Shown: piece by piece, positions 7,628 through 17,005 of the stretch | Position numbering within the stretch: the stretch's first letter is position 1 | Layout: every line of letters begins with the position of its first letter | NCBI RefSeq assembly: GCF_029892155.1 | Contig: NZ_JARZAG010000005.1 | Coordinates: forward strand, 275,651-339,650 | Direction of reading: 5' to 3' | Length of the DNA stretch: 64,000 bases | Source: Kitasatospora sp. GAS204B | GTDB taxonomy: Bacteria > Actinomycetota > Actinomycetes > Streptomycetales > Streptomycetaceae | The notes under the pieces: generated by a model | The model's input: only the letters and a program-made list of their open reading frames with translations | What the model was told of the DNA's origin: nothing | Database searches by the model: none | Program-made: the position numbers and the translations under genes

Positions 7628-8857
7628 TTACAGCGCGACGCCCAGCAGCGCGTCGACCGTGCGCGAGACCAGGCCGGGCGCGCCGGTGTCCTCGCCGCCG
7701 GTGGCGGCCTGCTGCTCGGCCCAGCGATCCACGGCGGCCAGCGCGGCCGGCGCGTCCAGGTCGGCGGCCAGCGCCGCGCGCACCTCGGTGAGCAGCTGCT
7801 CGGCCGGCGGCCCGTCCGGGCGGGAGACGGCGGCGCGCCAGCGGGCGAGGCGCTCGACGGCCTCGTCCAGCGTGTTCTTGGTCCACTCCCAGTCACTGCG
7901 GTAGTGGTGCGACAGCAGCGCCAGGCGGATCGCCGCCGGGTCGACGCCATCGCGGCGCAGCGCGGACACGAAGACCAGGTTGCCGCGGGACTTGGACATC
8001 TTCTGACCGTCCAGCCCGACCATGCCCGCGTGCACGTAGGCCTTCGCGAACGGGTGCAGGCCGGTGGCGGCCTGGGCGTGCGCGGCACCCATCTCGTGGT
8101 GCGGGAAGGCGAGGTCGCTGCCGCCGCCCTGGATGTCGAAGGACATGTCCAGGTACTCCAGCGCGATCGCGACGCACTCGATGTGCCAGCCGGGCCGGCC
8201 GTGACCCAGCTCGGTGTCCCAGGCCGGCTCGCCGGGCCGGGCGGCCAGCCAGAGCAGCGCGTCCAGCGGGTGGCGCTTGCCGGGCCGCTCGGGGTCGCCG
8301 CCGCGCTCGCCGAAGACCGGCAGCATCTCCTCGCGGCTGAGCCGGGAGACCTCGCCGAACCGCGGGTCGGACTCGATGGAGAAGTAGATGTCGCCGTCCA
8401 GCTCGTACGCGGCGCCGCTCGCCAGCAGCTTCTTGACCAGCGGGACGATCCACGGGATCGACTCGACCGCACCGATGTAGTGGGCCGGCGGCAGGATCCG
8501 CAGCGCCGTCATGTCCTCGCGGAACAGCGCGGTCTCCCGCTCGGCGAGTTCGGTCCAGTCCTGTCCGGTGGCGACCGCGCGTTCGAGCAGCGGGTCGTCC
8601 ACATCGGTGACGTTCTGGACGTACCGGACGTCGAGTCCGGCGTCCCGCCAGACCCGCTGGATCAGGTCGAAGGCGTTGTAGGTGGCGGCGTGGCCCAGGT
8701 GGGTGGCGTCGTACGGGGTGATGCCGCAGACGTACAGACGAGCGGTCGGGCCGGTGGGCACGACCTCTCTGATCGCACCCGCGGCGGTGTCGTGGATGCG
8801 CAGGGGGAGTCCCTGACCAGGCAGGGCGGGAACCTCGGAGGCGGGCCAGGCATGCAT
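7628..8857 (-). CDS. mshC: L-cysteine:1D-myo-inositol 2-amino-2-deoxy-glucopyranoside ligase (mycothiol biosynthesis)
   Basis: A 409-aa protein of the usual MshC length. It has the class-I synthetase HIGH-like block THLGHAATY, the zinc-site region [14 protein letters not shown] and [10 protein letters not shown], the block [14 protein letters not shown], and KMSKSRGNL. MshC uses ATP to join cysteine to GlcN-Ins in the penultimate part of mycothiol synthesis, in the cytoplasm. Cysteinyl-tRNA synthetase is the only close alternative, but the short C terminus with no anticodon-binding domain and the N terminus ([14 protein letters not shown]) identify MshC. It is the last gene of a conserved minus-strand run with the SCO1664-family, DUF3090 and phosphomutase genes. 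Confidence 0.95.
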   Translation of the reverse strand: MHAWPASEVPALPGQGLPLRIHDTAAGAIREVVPTGPTARLYVCGITPYDATHLGHAATYNAFDLIQRVWRDAGLDVRYVQNVTDVDDPLLERAVATGQDWTELAERETALFREDMTALRILPPAHYIGAVESIPWIVPLVKKLLASGAAYELDGDIYFSIESDPRFGEVSRLSREEMLPVFGERGGDPERPGKRHPLDALLWLAARPGEPAWDTELGHGRPGWHIECVAIALEYLDMSFDIQGGGSDLAFPHHEMGAAHAQAATGLHPFAKAYVHAGMVGLDGQKMSKSRGNLVFVSALRRDGVDPAAIRLALLSHHYRSDWEWTKNTLDEAVERLARWRAAVSRPDGPPAEQLLTEVRAALAADLDAPAALAAVDRWAEQQAATGGEDTGAPGLVSRTVDALLGVAL

Positions 8858-8932
8858 GAAAATGACTCTAACCTTGCGATCATTTGAAAGGCTAACCAGT
8901 ATGCGGAATCGGCTGAAATGAGCGCGCGCTCA

Positions 8933-8996
8933 CACCGGGCCGCAGCAACACCAGGGCGCAGCAACACCGGGCCGCAGCAACACCAGGCCGCAGCCA
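8933..8996. repeat. four tandem 16-bp repeats
   Basis: Four consecutive 16-bp units of the form CACCGGGCCGCAGCAA occur, the second and fourth with small changes. They lie in the ~170-bp gap between mshC and the SCO1664-family gene, apparently non-coding. Confidence 0.7.
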
Positions 8997-9029
8997 GGAT
9001 GCCGGGCCGCGCTCACCCGGAGCACGGGG

Positions 9030-9980
9030 TCAGACCGGCGGCCAGGGGATCGAGGGCCACTCCTGGGACGGCACCGGGTGCCGTGCGCTGTGCAGCAGCC
9101 CGCCGACCCGCTCCCGAGTCGCCGTCACCTCAGCCTCCGTCAGATGCGGCCGCAGCCGCTCCCCCAGCGGCCCCGCCAGCTCGCCGCGCAGCCGCTCCAG
9201 CATCTCGACCGCCTCCCCGGTCAGCGGCTGCCGGGCCCAACCCCAGAGCAGGGTGCGCAGCTTGCCGGGGACCGCGAAGGTGACACCGTGGTCGATCCCG
9301 TAGATCCGTCCGTCGGCGGCCGGCAGCAGGTGACCGCCCTTGCGGTCGGCGTTGTTGAGCACCGCGTCGACCACCGCGAGCCGGCGCAGCCGCTGGTCGT
9401 CCAGGTGCACCAGCAGCGCGGTGCGGCCCTCCCCCACCTCGGCCTCGATGATCGGCAGCCAACCCGCCTCGGGTCCGCTCGGGTCCTGCAGGGCCAGCAG
9501 CGGGGCGGCCTTCGGGTCCGGCTCGACCCAGATCTGCACCATGCCGGTGCCGAACGGACCCTCGCGCAGCACCGTGGGCGGGATCAGTGCCCAGCCGGTG
9601 GCGGCGGCCACCTCGTAGGCGGCCACCTCGCGCCCGGCCAACGTGCCGTCGGGGAAGTCCCAGAGCGGGCGTTCGCCGCGCACCGGCTTGTAGACGCAGA
9701 GTGCCGAGACGCCGTCCAGGGTGACCGAGCAGTAGAGCGCGGCGTTGGAGGCGTCGGTGAGCCGCCCGTGCAAGGTGAGCGTGCCGGCGCGCAGCAGCTC
9801 CAGCGCGGCGGGGACGTCGGCGGCCAGCGCCGCGCCGGCGACCGGGTCGGCCTCCGGTATGTCCTGCTCCTCCGGGTCCTGCTCGTCCGGCTCCGGCGGG
9901 TCCGGCGTGGGCTGCGGGTCCCGGTCGGTCTGCGGTTCGCGGTCGGCGTTCAGCGCTTGTAACCGTTCTGACGCGGGCAC
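9030..9980 (-). CDS. SCO1664-family protein (PI3/4-kinase-like fold)
   Basis: A 316-aa protein. After a ~45-residue acidic Pro/Asp/Glu leader it has the family core: ALCVYKPVRGERPLWDFPDGTL, REVAAYEVAAATGW, VDAVLNNADRKGGHLL and YGIDHGVTF. The NNADRKGGH and DHG blocks correspond to the catalytic loop and metal-binding segment of PI3/PI4-kinase-like folds, so an ATP-using activity is plausible; no substrate is known to me. The assigned start overlaps the DUF3090 gene by 31 bp; a shorter start inside the acidic leader is possible. The neighbourhood is conserved in actinobacteria. Confidence 0.8.
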   Translation of the reverse strand: MPASERLQALNADREPQTDRDPQPTPDPPEPDEQDPEEQDIPEADPVAGAALAADVPAALELLRAGTLTLHGRLTDASNAALYCSVTLDGVSALCVYKPVRGERPLWDFPDGTLAGREVAAYEVAAATGWALIPPTVLREGPFGTGMVQIWVEPDPKAAPLLALQDPSGPEAGWLPIIEAEVGEGRTALLVHLDDQRLRRLAVVDAVLNNADRKGGHLLPAADGRIYGIDHGVTFAVPGKLRTLLWGWARQPLTGEAVEMLERLRGELAGPLGERLRPHLTEAEVTATRERVGGLLHSARHPVPSQEWPSIPWPPV

Positions 9981-10525
9981 AGATGGCCCTCCGGGTCCAG
10001 CGGGAGGTTGCAGAACGGGCAGGGCTTGCGACCGGCCGCGACCAGGTCGAGCGCGCGCTTGGCGAACACCCGGGCCATCGCGCCGGTCAGCCGCACCCGC
10101 AGCATGTCCGGGCCGTTCTCGTCGTCCTCGAAGGCCAACTCGGCGGCGGCGTCCTCGTCGTCCTCGGCGTCCTCGATCACCGCCTGGGCCTCGACCACCA
10201 GGTAGCCGTCGGTGTTGTCCCAGGCCAGCGCCATGGTGCCGACCCGGAACTCCTGCTCCAGCGGCAGGTCGAGCGGGGCGGTGTCGACCAGTTCGGCCGG
10301 TGCCATGGCCGGGATCGGCGCCTGGCCGCCGCTGCGTCGCAGCGCCTCGTCCAGCACCTCCTCGACCCGCTCGGCGAGCGCGGCCACCTGCGTCTTCTCC
10401 AACAGCACGCTGGTGATCCGGCCGCGCGCGCTGGCCTGCAGGAAGAACGCCCGCGAGCCGGGCTGGCCGACGGTGCCGGCCACGAACCGCTCGGGCTGGT
10501 CGTAGAAGAAGACCTGTCGGGGCAC
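9950..10525 (-). CDS. DUF3090 family protein
   Basis: A 191-aa protein starting at GTG 10525 (VPRQVFFYDQPERFVAGTVG), which is the conserved beginning of the family; the longer frame adds non-conserved residues. It ends with a zinc-ribbon-like CPFCNLPLDPEGHLC motif (two CxxC-type pairs). The function is unknown. The stop codon lies inside the next gene (31-bp overlap), so the two are co-translated. This gene, the SCO1664-family gene and the phosphomutase are regularly linked to mshC. Confidence 0.85.
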   Translation of the reverse strand: MPRQVFFYDQPERFVAGTVGQPGSRAFFLQASARGRITSVLLEKTQVAALAERVEEVLDEALRRSGGQAPIPAMAPAELVDTAPLDLPLEQEFRVGTMALAWDNTDGYLVVEAQAVIEDAEDDEDAAAELAFEDDENGPDMLRVRLTGAMARVFAKRALDLVAAGRKPCPFCNLPLDPEGHLCPRQNGYKR

Positions 10526-10684
10526 TCTCTCGCTCCGGGGTGTGAAACGGATCGGGTTTTCGGTGGCGCGCCTTTTCACCCTACGGCTTCGGCACGGCAG
10601 TCAGTCGGCGCCGCAGGCAGTCCGCGCGCGGCCGTTCGCCGGTGCTCGGTCGGTGGCGCGCAGTCGGTCCTACGTTGCCGGTGG

Positions 10685-11389
10685 TCAGTCCGTGCCGGTG
10701 GAGCCGCCGACCACCGCGTCGCCGCTGCCGGCGGCACCCGCACGGTCGGCGGTCTTCGGGCGCAGGCCGCTCAGCTCGCCGGTGTCGCCCATCCGCAGCA
10801 GGAACGGGCGCAGCGGGGTGTAGCGGATCGCGGTGACCGTGCAGGGGTCCACGTTGATCCGCTGGAAGTGGTCCAGGTGCAGGCCGAGCGCGTCGGCCAC
10901 GATCGCCTTGATCACGTCCCCGTGGGTGCAGGCGATCCACACCGCGTCGGGTCCGTGCTCGGCGGCGATCTTCTCGTCCCACTCGCGGACCGCCGCCACC
11001 GTGCGGTGACTCAGCGCGCGCAGGCTCTCGCCGCCGGGGAACGCGGCCGCCGAGGCGTGGTCCTGGACGGTGCGCCAGAGCGGCTCGTTGGCCAGCTCCA
11101 TCAGCGGACGGCCGGTCCACTCGCCGTAGTGGCACTCGCCGAGCCGCTCGTCCAGGGTCGGCTCGCCGAGCTCGGGACGGGCGGCCAGCAGCGGGGCCAG
11201 GGTCTGCCGGCAGCGCTCCAACGGGCTGCTCAGCGCGACCGCCAGCGGCACCCCCGCCAGCCGGCCGACCAGCGCCTCGGCCTGCGTCCGGCCGGTCTCG
11301 TCGAGGTCCACGCCGGGCGTCCAACCGGCGAGGATCCCGGCGGAGTTCGCAGTCGACCGGCCATGGCGTACCAACAGCAGTGTGGGCAT
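10685..11389 (-). CDS. histidine-phosphatase family protein (MSMEG_4193-type phosphomutase-like)
   Basis: A 234-aa protein. The phosphoglycerate-mutase-like signature LLLVRHGRSTAN with the RHG catalytic histidine is at residues 3-14. The second arginine is in SSPLERCRQTL, the catalytic acid in ERLGECHYGEWTG, and the second histidine in IACTHGDVIKAIV. All catalytic residues are intact, so a phosphatase or mutase activity is likely. The substrate is unknown. It is the first gene of the conserved minus-strand group ending with mshC. Confidence 0.85.
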   Translation of the reverse strand: MPTLLLVRHGRSTANSAGILAGWTPGVDLDETGRTQAEALVGRLAGVPLAVALSSPLERCRQTLAPLLAARPELGEPTLDERLGECHYGEWTGRPLMELANEPLWRTVQDHASAAAFPGGESLRALSHRTVAAVREWDEKIAAEHGPDAVWIACTHGDVIKAIVADALGLHLDHFQRINVDPCTVTAIRYTPLRPFLLRMGDTGELSGLRPKTADRAGAAGSGDAVVGGSTGTD

Positions 11390-11481
11390 GCCCCAAGCCT
11401 ACGGGGTCCGCTATTGCCGCCGGCCCGGGGCTGGGTCCAGGGGCCTCTCGGCCCTCCGGGAGGCGCTCAGTCCGGATGCGC

Positions 11482-12528
11482 TCAGGCCAGGCCGGCCAGC
11501 TCCAGCGCCTCGACCCCGGTGCGCAGCGCCGTCACCCGCTCCTCCAGGGTCCAGCCGGCCGGTGAGAGGGTCAGGGTGGTGACCCCGGCCGCCGCGTAGG
11601 CCTGCATCCGGTCGGCGATCCGCTCCTTGGTGCCGAGCAGCGAGGTCGAGTCGATGAAGCCCTGCGGCACCGCGGCCGCCGCGCCCTGCTTGTCACCGGC
11701 CAGGTAGCGCTGCTGGATCTCCTCGGCCTCCTGCTCGTAACCCAGCCGCTGCGCCTGCTGCTTGTAGAAGTTCTGCTCCTTGCTGCCCATGCCGCCGATG
11801 TACAGCGACGCGTAGGTCCGCTGGGTGTCGGCGGCCGCCGCCAGGTCGGTGCCGACCGAGATCGGCACGGTGGGGCAGAGGTCGAACCCGTCCAGGGTCA
11901 GCCCGGCCTTGGCCCGCCCGGCCCGCAGCCGGTCGACCGAGGCCGCCGCCTGCTCGGGCGCGAAGAAGAGGCCGAGCCAGCCGTCGGCGATCTCGCCGGC
12001 CAGTTCCACGTTCTTGGGCCCGATCGCCGCCAGGTAGAGCGGGATCCGCTCGCGCACCGGATGCACCGTCAGCTTCAGCGCCTTGCCCGGCCCGCCCGGC
12101 AGCGGCAGGGTCCAGTTGGCGCCCTCGTGGGTCAGCCGCTCACGCGACATCGCCTTGCGGATGATCTCCACGTACTCCCGGGTTCGGGCCAGCGGCTTGT
12201 CGAACTTGACGCCGTACCAGCCTTCGGAGACCTGCGGACCCGACACCCCGAGGCCGAGCCGGAACCGGCCGCCGGAGAGGGTGTCCAGGGTGGCGGCGGT
12301 CATCGCCGTCATCGCCGGGGTACGGGCCGGGATCTGGAAGATCGCCGAGCCGACGTCGATCCGCTCCGTCTTCGCCGCGACGTAGGAGAGCACCGTGGCG
12401 GCGTCCGAGCCGTACGCCTCCGCCGCCCAGCAGACCGAGTAACCGAGCCGGTCCGCCTCCTGGGCGACCGCGATGTTGTCGGCGTCCAGGCCGAGTCCCC
12501 AGTAGCCGAGGTTGATGCCGAGTCGCAT
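11482..12528 (-). CDS. LLM-class F420-dependent oxidoreductase
   Basis: A 348-aa protein starting at ATG 12528 (MRLGINLGYWG). It is a luciferase-like TIM barrel: ADRLGYSVCWAAEAYGSDA, the strand RIDVGSAIFQIPARTPAMTAMTA, the SGGRFRLGLGVSGPQV cofactor segment and the insertion LPGGPGKALKLTVHPVRERIPLYLAAIGPKN. This is typical of the F420-dependent branch. It would use F420/F420H2 on an unknown substrate. It is divergent from the aldo-keto reductase gene, with ~165 bp between. Confidence 0.85.
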   Translation of the reverse strand: MRLGINLGYWGLGLDADNIAVAQEADRLGYSVCWAAEAYGSDAATVLSYVAAKTERIDVGSAIFQIPARTPAMTAMTAATLDTLSGGRFRLGLGVSGPQVSEGWYGVKFDKPLARTREYVEIIRKAMSRERLTHEGANWTLPLPGGPGKALKLTVHPVRERIPLYLAAIGPKNVELAGEIADGWLGLFFAPEQAAASVDRLRAGRAKAGLTLDGFDLCPTVPISVGTDLAAAADTQRTYASLYIGGMGSKEQNFYKQQAQRLGYEQEAEEIQQRYLAGDKQGAAAAVPQGFIDSTSLLGTKERIADRMQAYAAAGVTTLTLSPAGWTLEERVTALRTGVEALELAGLA

Positions 12529-12695
12529 AGCGTGCCACGCCTTTCGGGAGGGGAATGCCGTGGCCGAGCGTAGTCCCGGGGCGGCGGGCGATGCTACCGG
12601 CTGGTAGTGGTGGCGCGGGTCACATCACCGGCTCTGCTCGCGGGGTCCTGCGGGTCTGCGCGGCCGACCAGCGCCTGCGCACTACGCTCGATGCC

Positions 12696-13694
12696 ATGGA
12701 GCAGCGTCAACTCGGCCGCACCGGTCTGCGGGTCTCGCGGTTGGGCCTGGGCACCATGACCTGGGGCCGGGACACCGACGAGCAGGAGGCCGCCGAGCAG
12801 CTCAAGGAGTTCACGGCGGCCGGCGGCACGCTGGTCGACACCTCCGACAGCTACGCGGACGGCGGCGCCGAGTACCTGCTCTCCCGGCTGATGGACAGTC
12901 TGGTCCCGCGCTCCGAGCTGGTGATCGCCACCAAGGCCGGCTGCGTCCCCGACGCCGACCGTCGTTTCGACGCCTCCCGTCACTTCGACACCTCCCGCGG
13001 GTACCTGCTGGCCGCACTGGACGCCTCGCTGCGCCGGCTCGGCACCGACCACGTCGACCTGTGGCAGGTGCACGCGTTCGACCCCGACACCCCCACCGAG
13101 GAGACCCTGCACGCGCTGGACCTGGCCGTCGGCTCCGGCCGGGCCCGCTACGTCGGCGTCTCCAACTTCAGCGGCTGGCAACTGGCCAAGGCCGCCACCT
13201 GGCAGCGCTGCGCGGCCGGCCGGGTGCCGCTGGCCGGGACGCAGATGGAGTACTCGCTGGTGCAGCGCGGCATCGAGCGCGAGGTGCTGCCGGCCGCGCT
13301 GGACGCCGGGGTCGGCCTGCTGGCCTCCTCGCCGCTGGGGCGCGGGGTGCTCACCGGCAAGTACCGGCACGGCGTGCCGCCGGACTCCCGCGGCGCTTCG
13401 CCCTACCTGGCCGGGTTCGTCCAGCCGTACCTCGGTGAGCGCTCGCGCCGGATCGTGGACGCGGTGGCGACCGCCGCCGACGGCCTGGCCAGCAGCCCGC
13501 TGGCGGTGGCGCTCTCCTGGGTGCGGGACCGGCCCGGGGTGGCCGCCGCGATCGTCGGCGCCCGCACGGCGACCCAGCTGCAGGCGGCGCTGTCGGTGGA
13601 GGCGCTTACGCTTCCGGATGAGATCCGCGGTGCGCTCGACGACATCTCGGCGCCGGTGCGTCGCTACCCTGATCAGGACTGGAACGAACTGTGA
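12696..13694 (+). CDS. aldo/keto reductase
   Basis: A 332-aa protein starting at ATG 12696 (MEQRQLGRTGLRVSRLGLGTMTWG). The catalytic tetrad is visible: Asp and Tyr in DTSDSYADG, Lys in VIATKAG, His in LWQVHAFDP. The NADPH-binding end has ALSWVRDRPGVAAAIVGARTATQL. It would reduce an aldehyde or ketone with NADPH. The last 4 bases overlap the start of the following RecD2-like gene, so the two are translated together, which is an odd pairing. Confidence 0.88.
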   Translation: MEQRQLGRTGLRVSRLGLGTMTWGRDTDEQEAAEQLKEFTAAGGTLVDTSDSYADGGAEYLLSRLMDSLVPRSELVIATKAGCVPDADRRFDASRHFDTSRGYLLAALDASLRRLGTDHVDLWQVHAFDPDTPTEETLHALDLAVGSGRARYVGVSNFSGWQLAKAATWQRCAAGRVPLAGTQMEYSLVQRGIEREVLPAALDAGVGLLASSPLGRGVLTGKYRHGVPPDSRGASPYLAGFVQPYLGERSRRIVDAVATAADGLASSPLAVALSWVRDRPGVAAAIVGARTATQLQAALSVEALTLPDEIRGALDDISAPVRRYPDQDWNEL

Positions 13695-15889
13695 GTCAGA
13701 CGCACGACCCGGACTCGGGTCCGCAGGAGGCCGCACTGCCCGAGCCGCGCGCGGAGGCGGGCGGCGGGGCCGGCAGCGAGCCGGACACCGGGGCCGGCAG
13801 CGCCCCCGGCGCCGCGGCGCCGGCCGGAGCACCGGCGGCGGCCGGTGACGCCGGGCGAGCCGCCGAGGTGGCCGCGCTGGCCGAGGCGATCCGGACCATC
13901 GGCGGCGGGACCGCCCGGGCGGACGGGGCAGCCGGCGCCGCCGCGCGGGCGACGAGCGGCGAAGACGCTCCGGCCACCGCCGCGTCCGCTGCTGCTTCCG
14001 CCGCCGCTGCCACGGCCGCGCTGGACGAGGCGCGGGCCGCCGCGCTGAACGCCGTGAGCGAGGTGCTGACGGCCGGCGGCGCGCCCGCCGCCGCTGTCGC
14101 CGGGCTCGCGGCAGCCGCCGTGGCCGCCTTCGGCGAGGCCGCGGCCACCGCCCTGCGAGAGGACCCGTGGGGCCTGCTCGCACTGCCCGGGGTGCGCCCC
14201 GAGCAGGCGGACGGCTTCGCCCGCGCGCTGCTCGGCGCCGAGGCCGGCCCCGGCGACCTGCGGCGCGGACAGGCGCTGGCCGTCTGGCTGTTGGAGCAGG
14301 CCGCGCTGCGCGGTCATTCCGCGCTGGAGGCGGGCGAGCTGCGCGAGGGCCTGGCCAAGCTCGGCTTGCCCGAGCCCGAACAGGCGCTGCAGGAGGCCGT
14401 GCTGGACGGGCGGGTGATGCCGTTCCAGGAGGAGGAGACCGGCCCCGGCGCCCAACCGGCCGAGGAGGACGAGGAGTCGCCGGTCCGGATGCTGCTCGCG
14501 CTGGAGCGGCTCGCGCTCGCCGAGGACAGCGCGGCGGACGGGCTGGTGCGGATCATGTCCACCTTCGAGGTGCCGGGCGATGAGGCGTCAGCCGACGAGG
14601 CTGCTGCCGATGAGGTGGCGCCTGACGAAGTTGATGAGGCGTCAGCAGGCCGGCAGCCCGTCGCGCCCGCGGCCGCGGTCTGGGAGGCCGCTGCGGCCGC
14701 GGCACCGTCCGCCTCGGCGAGCGCGCTGATCCGGGCCGTCGCCGCGCACCCGCTGGTGCTGCACACCGGCGACGCCGCCGCGCGGATCGAGCTCGCCGCG
14801 CTGCTCTCCACCGCCGACGAGCTGGGCCTGCGGGCCTGGGCGGCCTCCTGGAGCGAGCACGGGCGGGACGCGTTGGCGGCGCTGCTCCCCGACGGGCGCG
14901 GCAGGTCGCTCACGCTGGCCGAACTGCTGCAGAACGGGCCGGGCGGCCCGGGCGCGCCGGGTGCGCCGACCGGACCGGGCCGGGCCGAGGACGGCTCGCT
15001 CGCCGTTGATCTGCTGATCGTGCAGGACGCCCCCCTGCTCGACCTGGAGCTGGCCGCCACCCTGGTGGAGGCGCTCGCCGACGGCACCCGGCTGGTGCTC
15101 AGCGGCGATCCTGGCCAGCTCTGGTCGGCCGGGCCCGGCCGGCTCTTCGCCGACCTGCTCGCCGCCAAGCCCGCTCCCGTGGTCGCCTCCCGCACCCCCG
15201 ACCTCAGCCCGATCGGCGAGCTGGTCTCCGGGATCGGCATCGGCGAGCTGCAGAGCGTCGAGGCGCCGGAGAAGGAGGTGATGATCCTCACCGCGCGCGA
15301 GGCCGGCGAAGCCGTCCACCGGGCCGTCCAGTTGCTCACCGACTCGATTCCGCGTGCGCTCGGCATCCCTGCCGAGCAGACCGTGCTGCTGACCCCGGGG
15401 CACGGCGGCCCGGCCGGCACCCGCGCGCTGAACGCGGCGGCCAAGGCCCGGCTGAACCCCGGCCCCGGGCGGTTCGCCGGCTTCGATCCCGGCGACCGGG
15501 TGGTCTACTCCCCGCTGCCCGGGGTCAACCGCCCCGGCACCGTGCTCGGCGGCGACCCGGCCGGTCTGCGGCTCGCACTGGCCGGCGCGACCGACGAATT
15601 GCTGCTGCCGCCGGCCCAGGTCGACCGGCTGCGCCACGGCTGGGCGCTGACGGCGCATCAGGCCGTCGGACGGCGCTGGCCGGGCGTGGTGGTGGTGCTG
15701 CCCGAGGACGCGGCCGCCACGCTGACCCGCCAGTGGGTCTACACGGCGTTCAGCCGCGCCGAGCGTCACCTGTCCGTGGTGCACGCCGCGGGTCCCGCGC
15801 TGGCGCAGGCCGTCGCGGAACGTCCTGCCGCCGCACGGACCACCCGGCTGCGGGCGATCCTCGCGGAGCAAACCGAGCAGGCGTACTGA
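13691..15889 (+). CDS. RecD2-like helicase homologue with degenerate ATPase motifs
   Basis: A 732-aa protein starting at GTG 13691 inside the aldo-keto reductase stop. Residues 1-150 are Ala/Gly-rich low complexity. Residues ~155-235 match the helix-hairpin-helix region of RecD2 (EDPWGLLALPGVRPEQADGF and the GHSALEAGELREGL segment). The C-terminal half keeps the RecD order but not the chemistry. The Walker A position reads VLHTGDAAARIEL with no GK(S/T). The Walker B position reads LLIVQDAPLLD instead of DE. Motif III LVLSGDPGQLWSAGPG is intact. The TIHKSQG position reads LTAHQAVGRRWPG, and YTAFSRAERHLSVV replaces YTAVTRAK. An inactive or non-ATPase scaffold is likely. The function is unknown. 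Confidence 0.7.
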   Translation: MSQTHDPDSGPQEAALPEPRAEAGGGAGSEPDTGAGSAPGAAAPAGAPAAAGDAGRAAEVAALAEAIRTIGGGTARADGAAGAAARATSGEDAPATAASAAASAAAATAALDEARAAALNAVSEVLTAGGAPAAAVAGLAAAAVAAFGEAAATALREDPWGLLALPGVRPEQADGFARALLGAEAGPGDLRRGQALAVWLLEQAALRGHSALEAGELREGLAKLGLPEPEQALQEAVLDGRVMPFQEEETGPGAQPAEEDEESPVRMLLALERLALAEDSAADGLVRIMSTFEVPGDEASADEAAADEVAPDEVDEASAGRQPVAPAAAVWEAAAAAAPSASASALIRAVAAHPLVLHTGDAAARIELAALLSTADELGLRAWAASWSEHGRDALAALLPDGRGRSLTLAELLQNGPGGPGAPGAPTGPGRAEDGSLAVDLLIVQDAPLLDLELAATLVEALADGTRLVLSGDPGQLWSAGPGRLFADLLAAKPAPVVASRTPDLSPIGELVSGIGIGELQSVEAPEKEVMILTAREAGEAVHRAVQLLTDSIPRALGIPAEQTVLLTPGHGGPAGTRALNAAAKARLNPGPGRFAGFDPGDRVVYSPLPGVNRPGTVLGGDPAGLRLALAGATDELLLPPAQVDRLRHGWALTAHQAVGRRWPGVVVVLPEDAAATLTRQWVYTAFSRAERHLSVVHAAGPALAQAVAERPAAARTTRLRAILAEQTEQAY

Positions 15890-15924
15890 CGCACGCACGG
15901 GGCGCGCAGCGGGCGCGTACGACC

Positions 15925-15962
15925 GTGGGGTGCGCCGGGTCGATCGACCCCGCGCACCCCAC
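15925..15962. terminator. bidirectional hairpin terminator
   Basis: The arms GTGGGGTGCGC (15925-15935) and GCGCACCCCAC (15952-15962) enclose a further self-complementary 14-bp core (GGGTCGATCGACCC). The element sits between the convergent RecD2-like gene and the gene at 16002. Confidence 0.75.
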
Positions 15963-16001
15963 GACGGTTTGACCGGTCACCTGGTCACCCGGTCACCCCG
16001 G

Positions 16002-16607
16002 TCAGTCGTCCAGCTCGTCCTCGTCGTAGACCTCGCTGACGTCGAACCGGCAGAGCAGCAGGTGCGGATCCGGGCTGTCGAACGGCTCGGCGAGCCACTC
16101 CCCCGGCTCGCCCGGCTCCGTCGCCGTGACCCAGATCGTCGAGTCGCCCTCCTCCAGACCGAACTCCTCGGCGCGGGCCGCAATCTCGTCCGGCTCGTAC
16201 TCGCCGAAGACCACGCCGACCGCGGCGGTCACCCCGTCGGCACCCTCCGGGACCGCGGGCAGCGAACCGTCCAGTCGCTCGGCCTGGCCGCGCAGCCGGC
16301 ACGGGTCGGCGATCCGGTAGTCACGGCGGATCAGCACGCTGATCGCCTCCGGCTCCTCCGGTCCGCGATAGCTGCCCGGGCCACCGTCGCCGGGGACCTC
16401 GAACGGGGTCACCTCGTCGTAGACCTCGTACAGCAGCTGGTCGTAGTGGACGGCCGCCGCGGCCAACCCCTCGTACGCGGCGAAGACCGCAGGATCGTCG
16501 GCTTCGGTGGTGCTGGACACCGCTTCCAGATGGCGGTCGATAGCGGCCTTGACCGCCTCGGCGGCTTCGCGTACCTCGGTGCGGGTGAGCTGCGCGGCAT
16601 CAGACAT
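16002..16607 (-). CDS. conserved hypothetical acidic protein
   Basis: A 201-aa protein starting at ATG 16607 (MSDAAQLTRTEVREA). It is strongly acidic, with no membrane segment or signal peptide. The N-terminal third is predicted helical (AAEAVKAAIDRHLEAV), the middle has ISVLIRRDYRIADP, and the C terminus ends in an Asp/Glu cluster (YDEDELDD). I do not recognise a functional domain. It is probably a conserved streptomycete protein, to judge from its place between core genes. Confidence 0.65.
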   Translation of the reverse strand: MSDAAQLTRTEVREAAEAVKAAIDRHLEAVSSTTEADDPAVFAAYEGLAAAAVHYDQLLYEVYDEVTPFEVPGDGGPGSYRGPEEPEAISVLIRRDYRIADPCRLRGQAERLDGSLPAVPEGADGVTAAVGVVFGEYEPDEIAARAEEFGLEEGDSTIWVTATEPGEPGEWLAEPFDSPDPHLLLCRFDVSEVYDEDELDD

Positions 16608-17005
16608 GAGGCAGACGCTATCCGTACCGGGGCCCGGGGCGCACAGGGGTTCCGCTCTCAGTTTCCGAAAGCCCGGCAACTTGACCCGTGATGTCCGAAT
16701 GCGTGCGCTTCTGTGCCCGCCACCGTGCGCCCTTCCCGGAGCCTGCGGCCGGCGCATCCATGGCCTGCGAGCCGGGTAGGACTCCCCTCGAAGGAGGGCC
16801 GAGCACTCCGTCCGAGGACGGTCGGCGTGCTGGTGGGCGAGCCGTTCAGGGAATCGGCTCAGGGAATTGATCGACCATCAGGCGGCTTCTCCGAAGAGCA
16901 TGGCGCTCGACCGACGAGAGGCCGGTCCGGCGGCTCGGCCGGACCGGTGTCATCGTCGGGGGCAAGTCGTAGGCTTGCCCGCAGACATCGCTGAGGAGGC
17001 GACCA
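16608..17005. other. intergenic region with one strong hairpin
   Basis: No gene is convincing in these ~400 bp between divergent genes. A 9-bp inverted repeat CCGGTCCGG / CCGGACCGG (16922-16930 and 16939-16947, 8-nt loop) lies 59 bp before the DUF5703 start and could be a regulator site or an attenuator. Confidence 0.4.

Noticed and set aside
12594..14183. Very long minus-strand frame opposite the aldo/keto reductase and RecD2-like genes
   Set aside because: It is an antisense shadow rich in Arg/Pro, with no motifs and no start signal.
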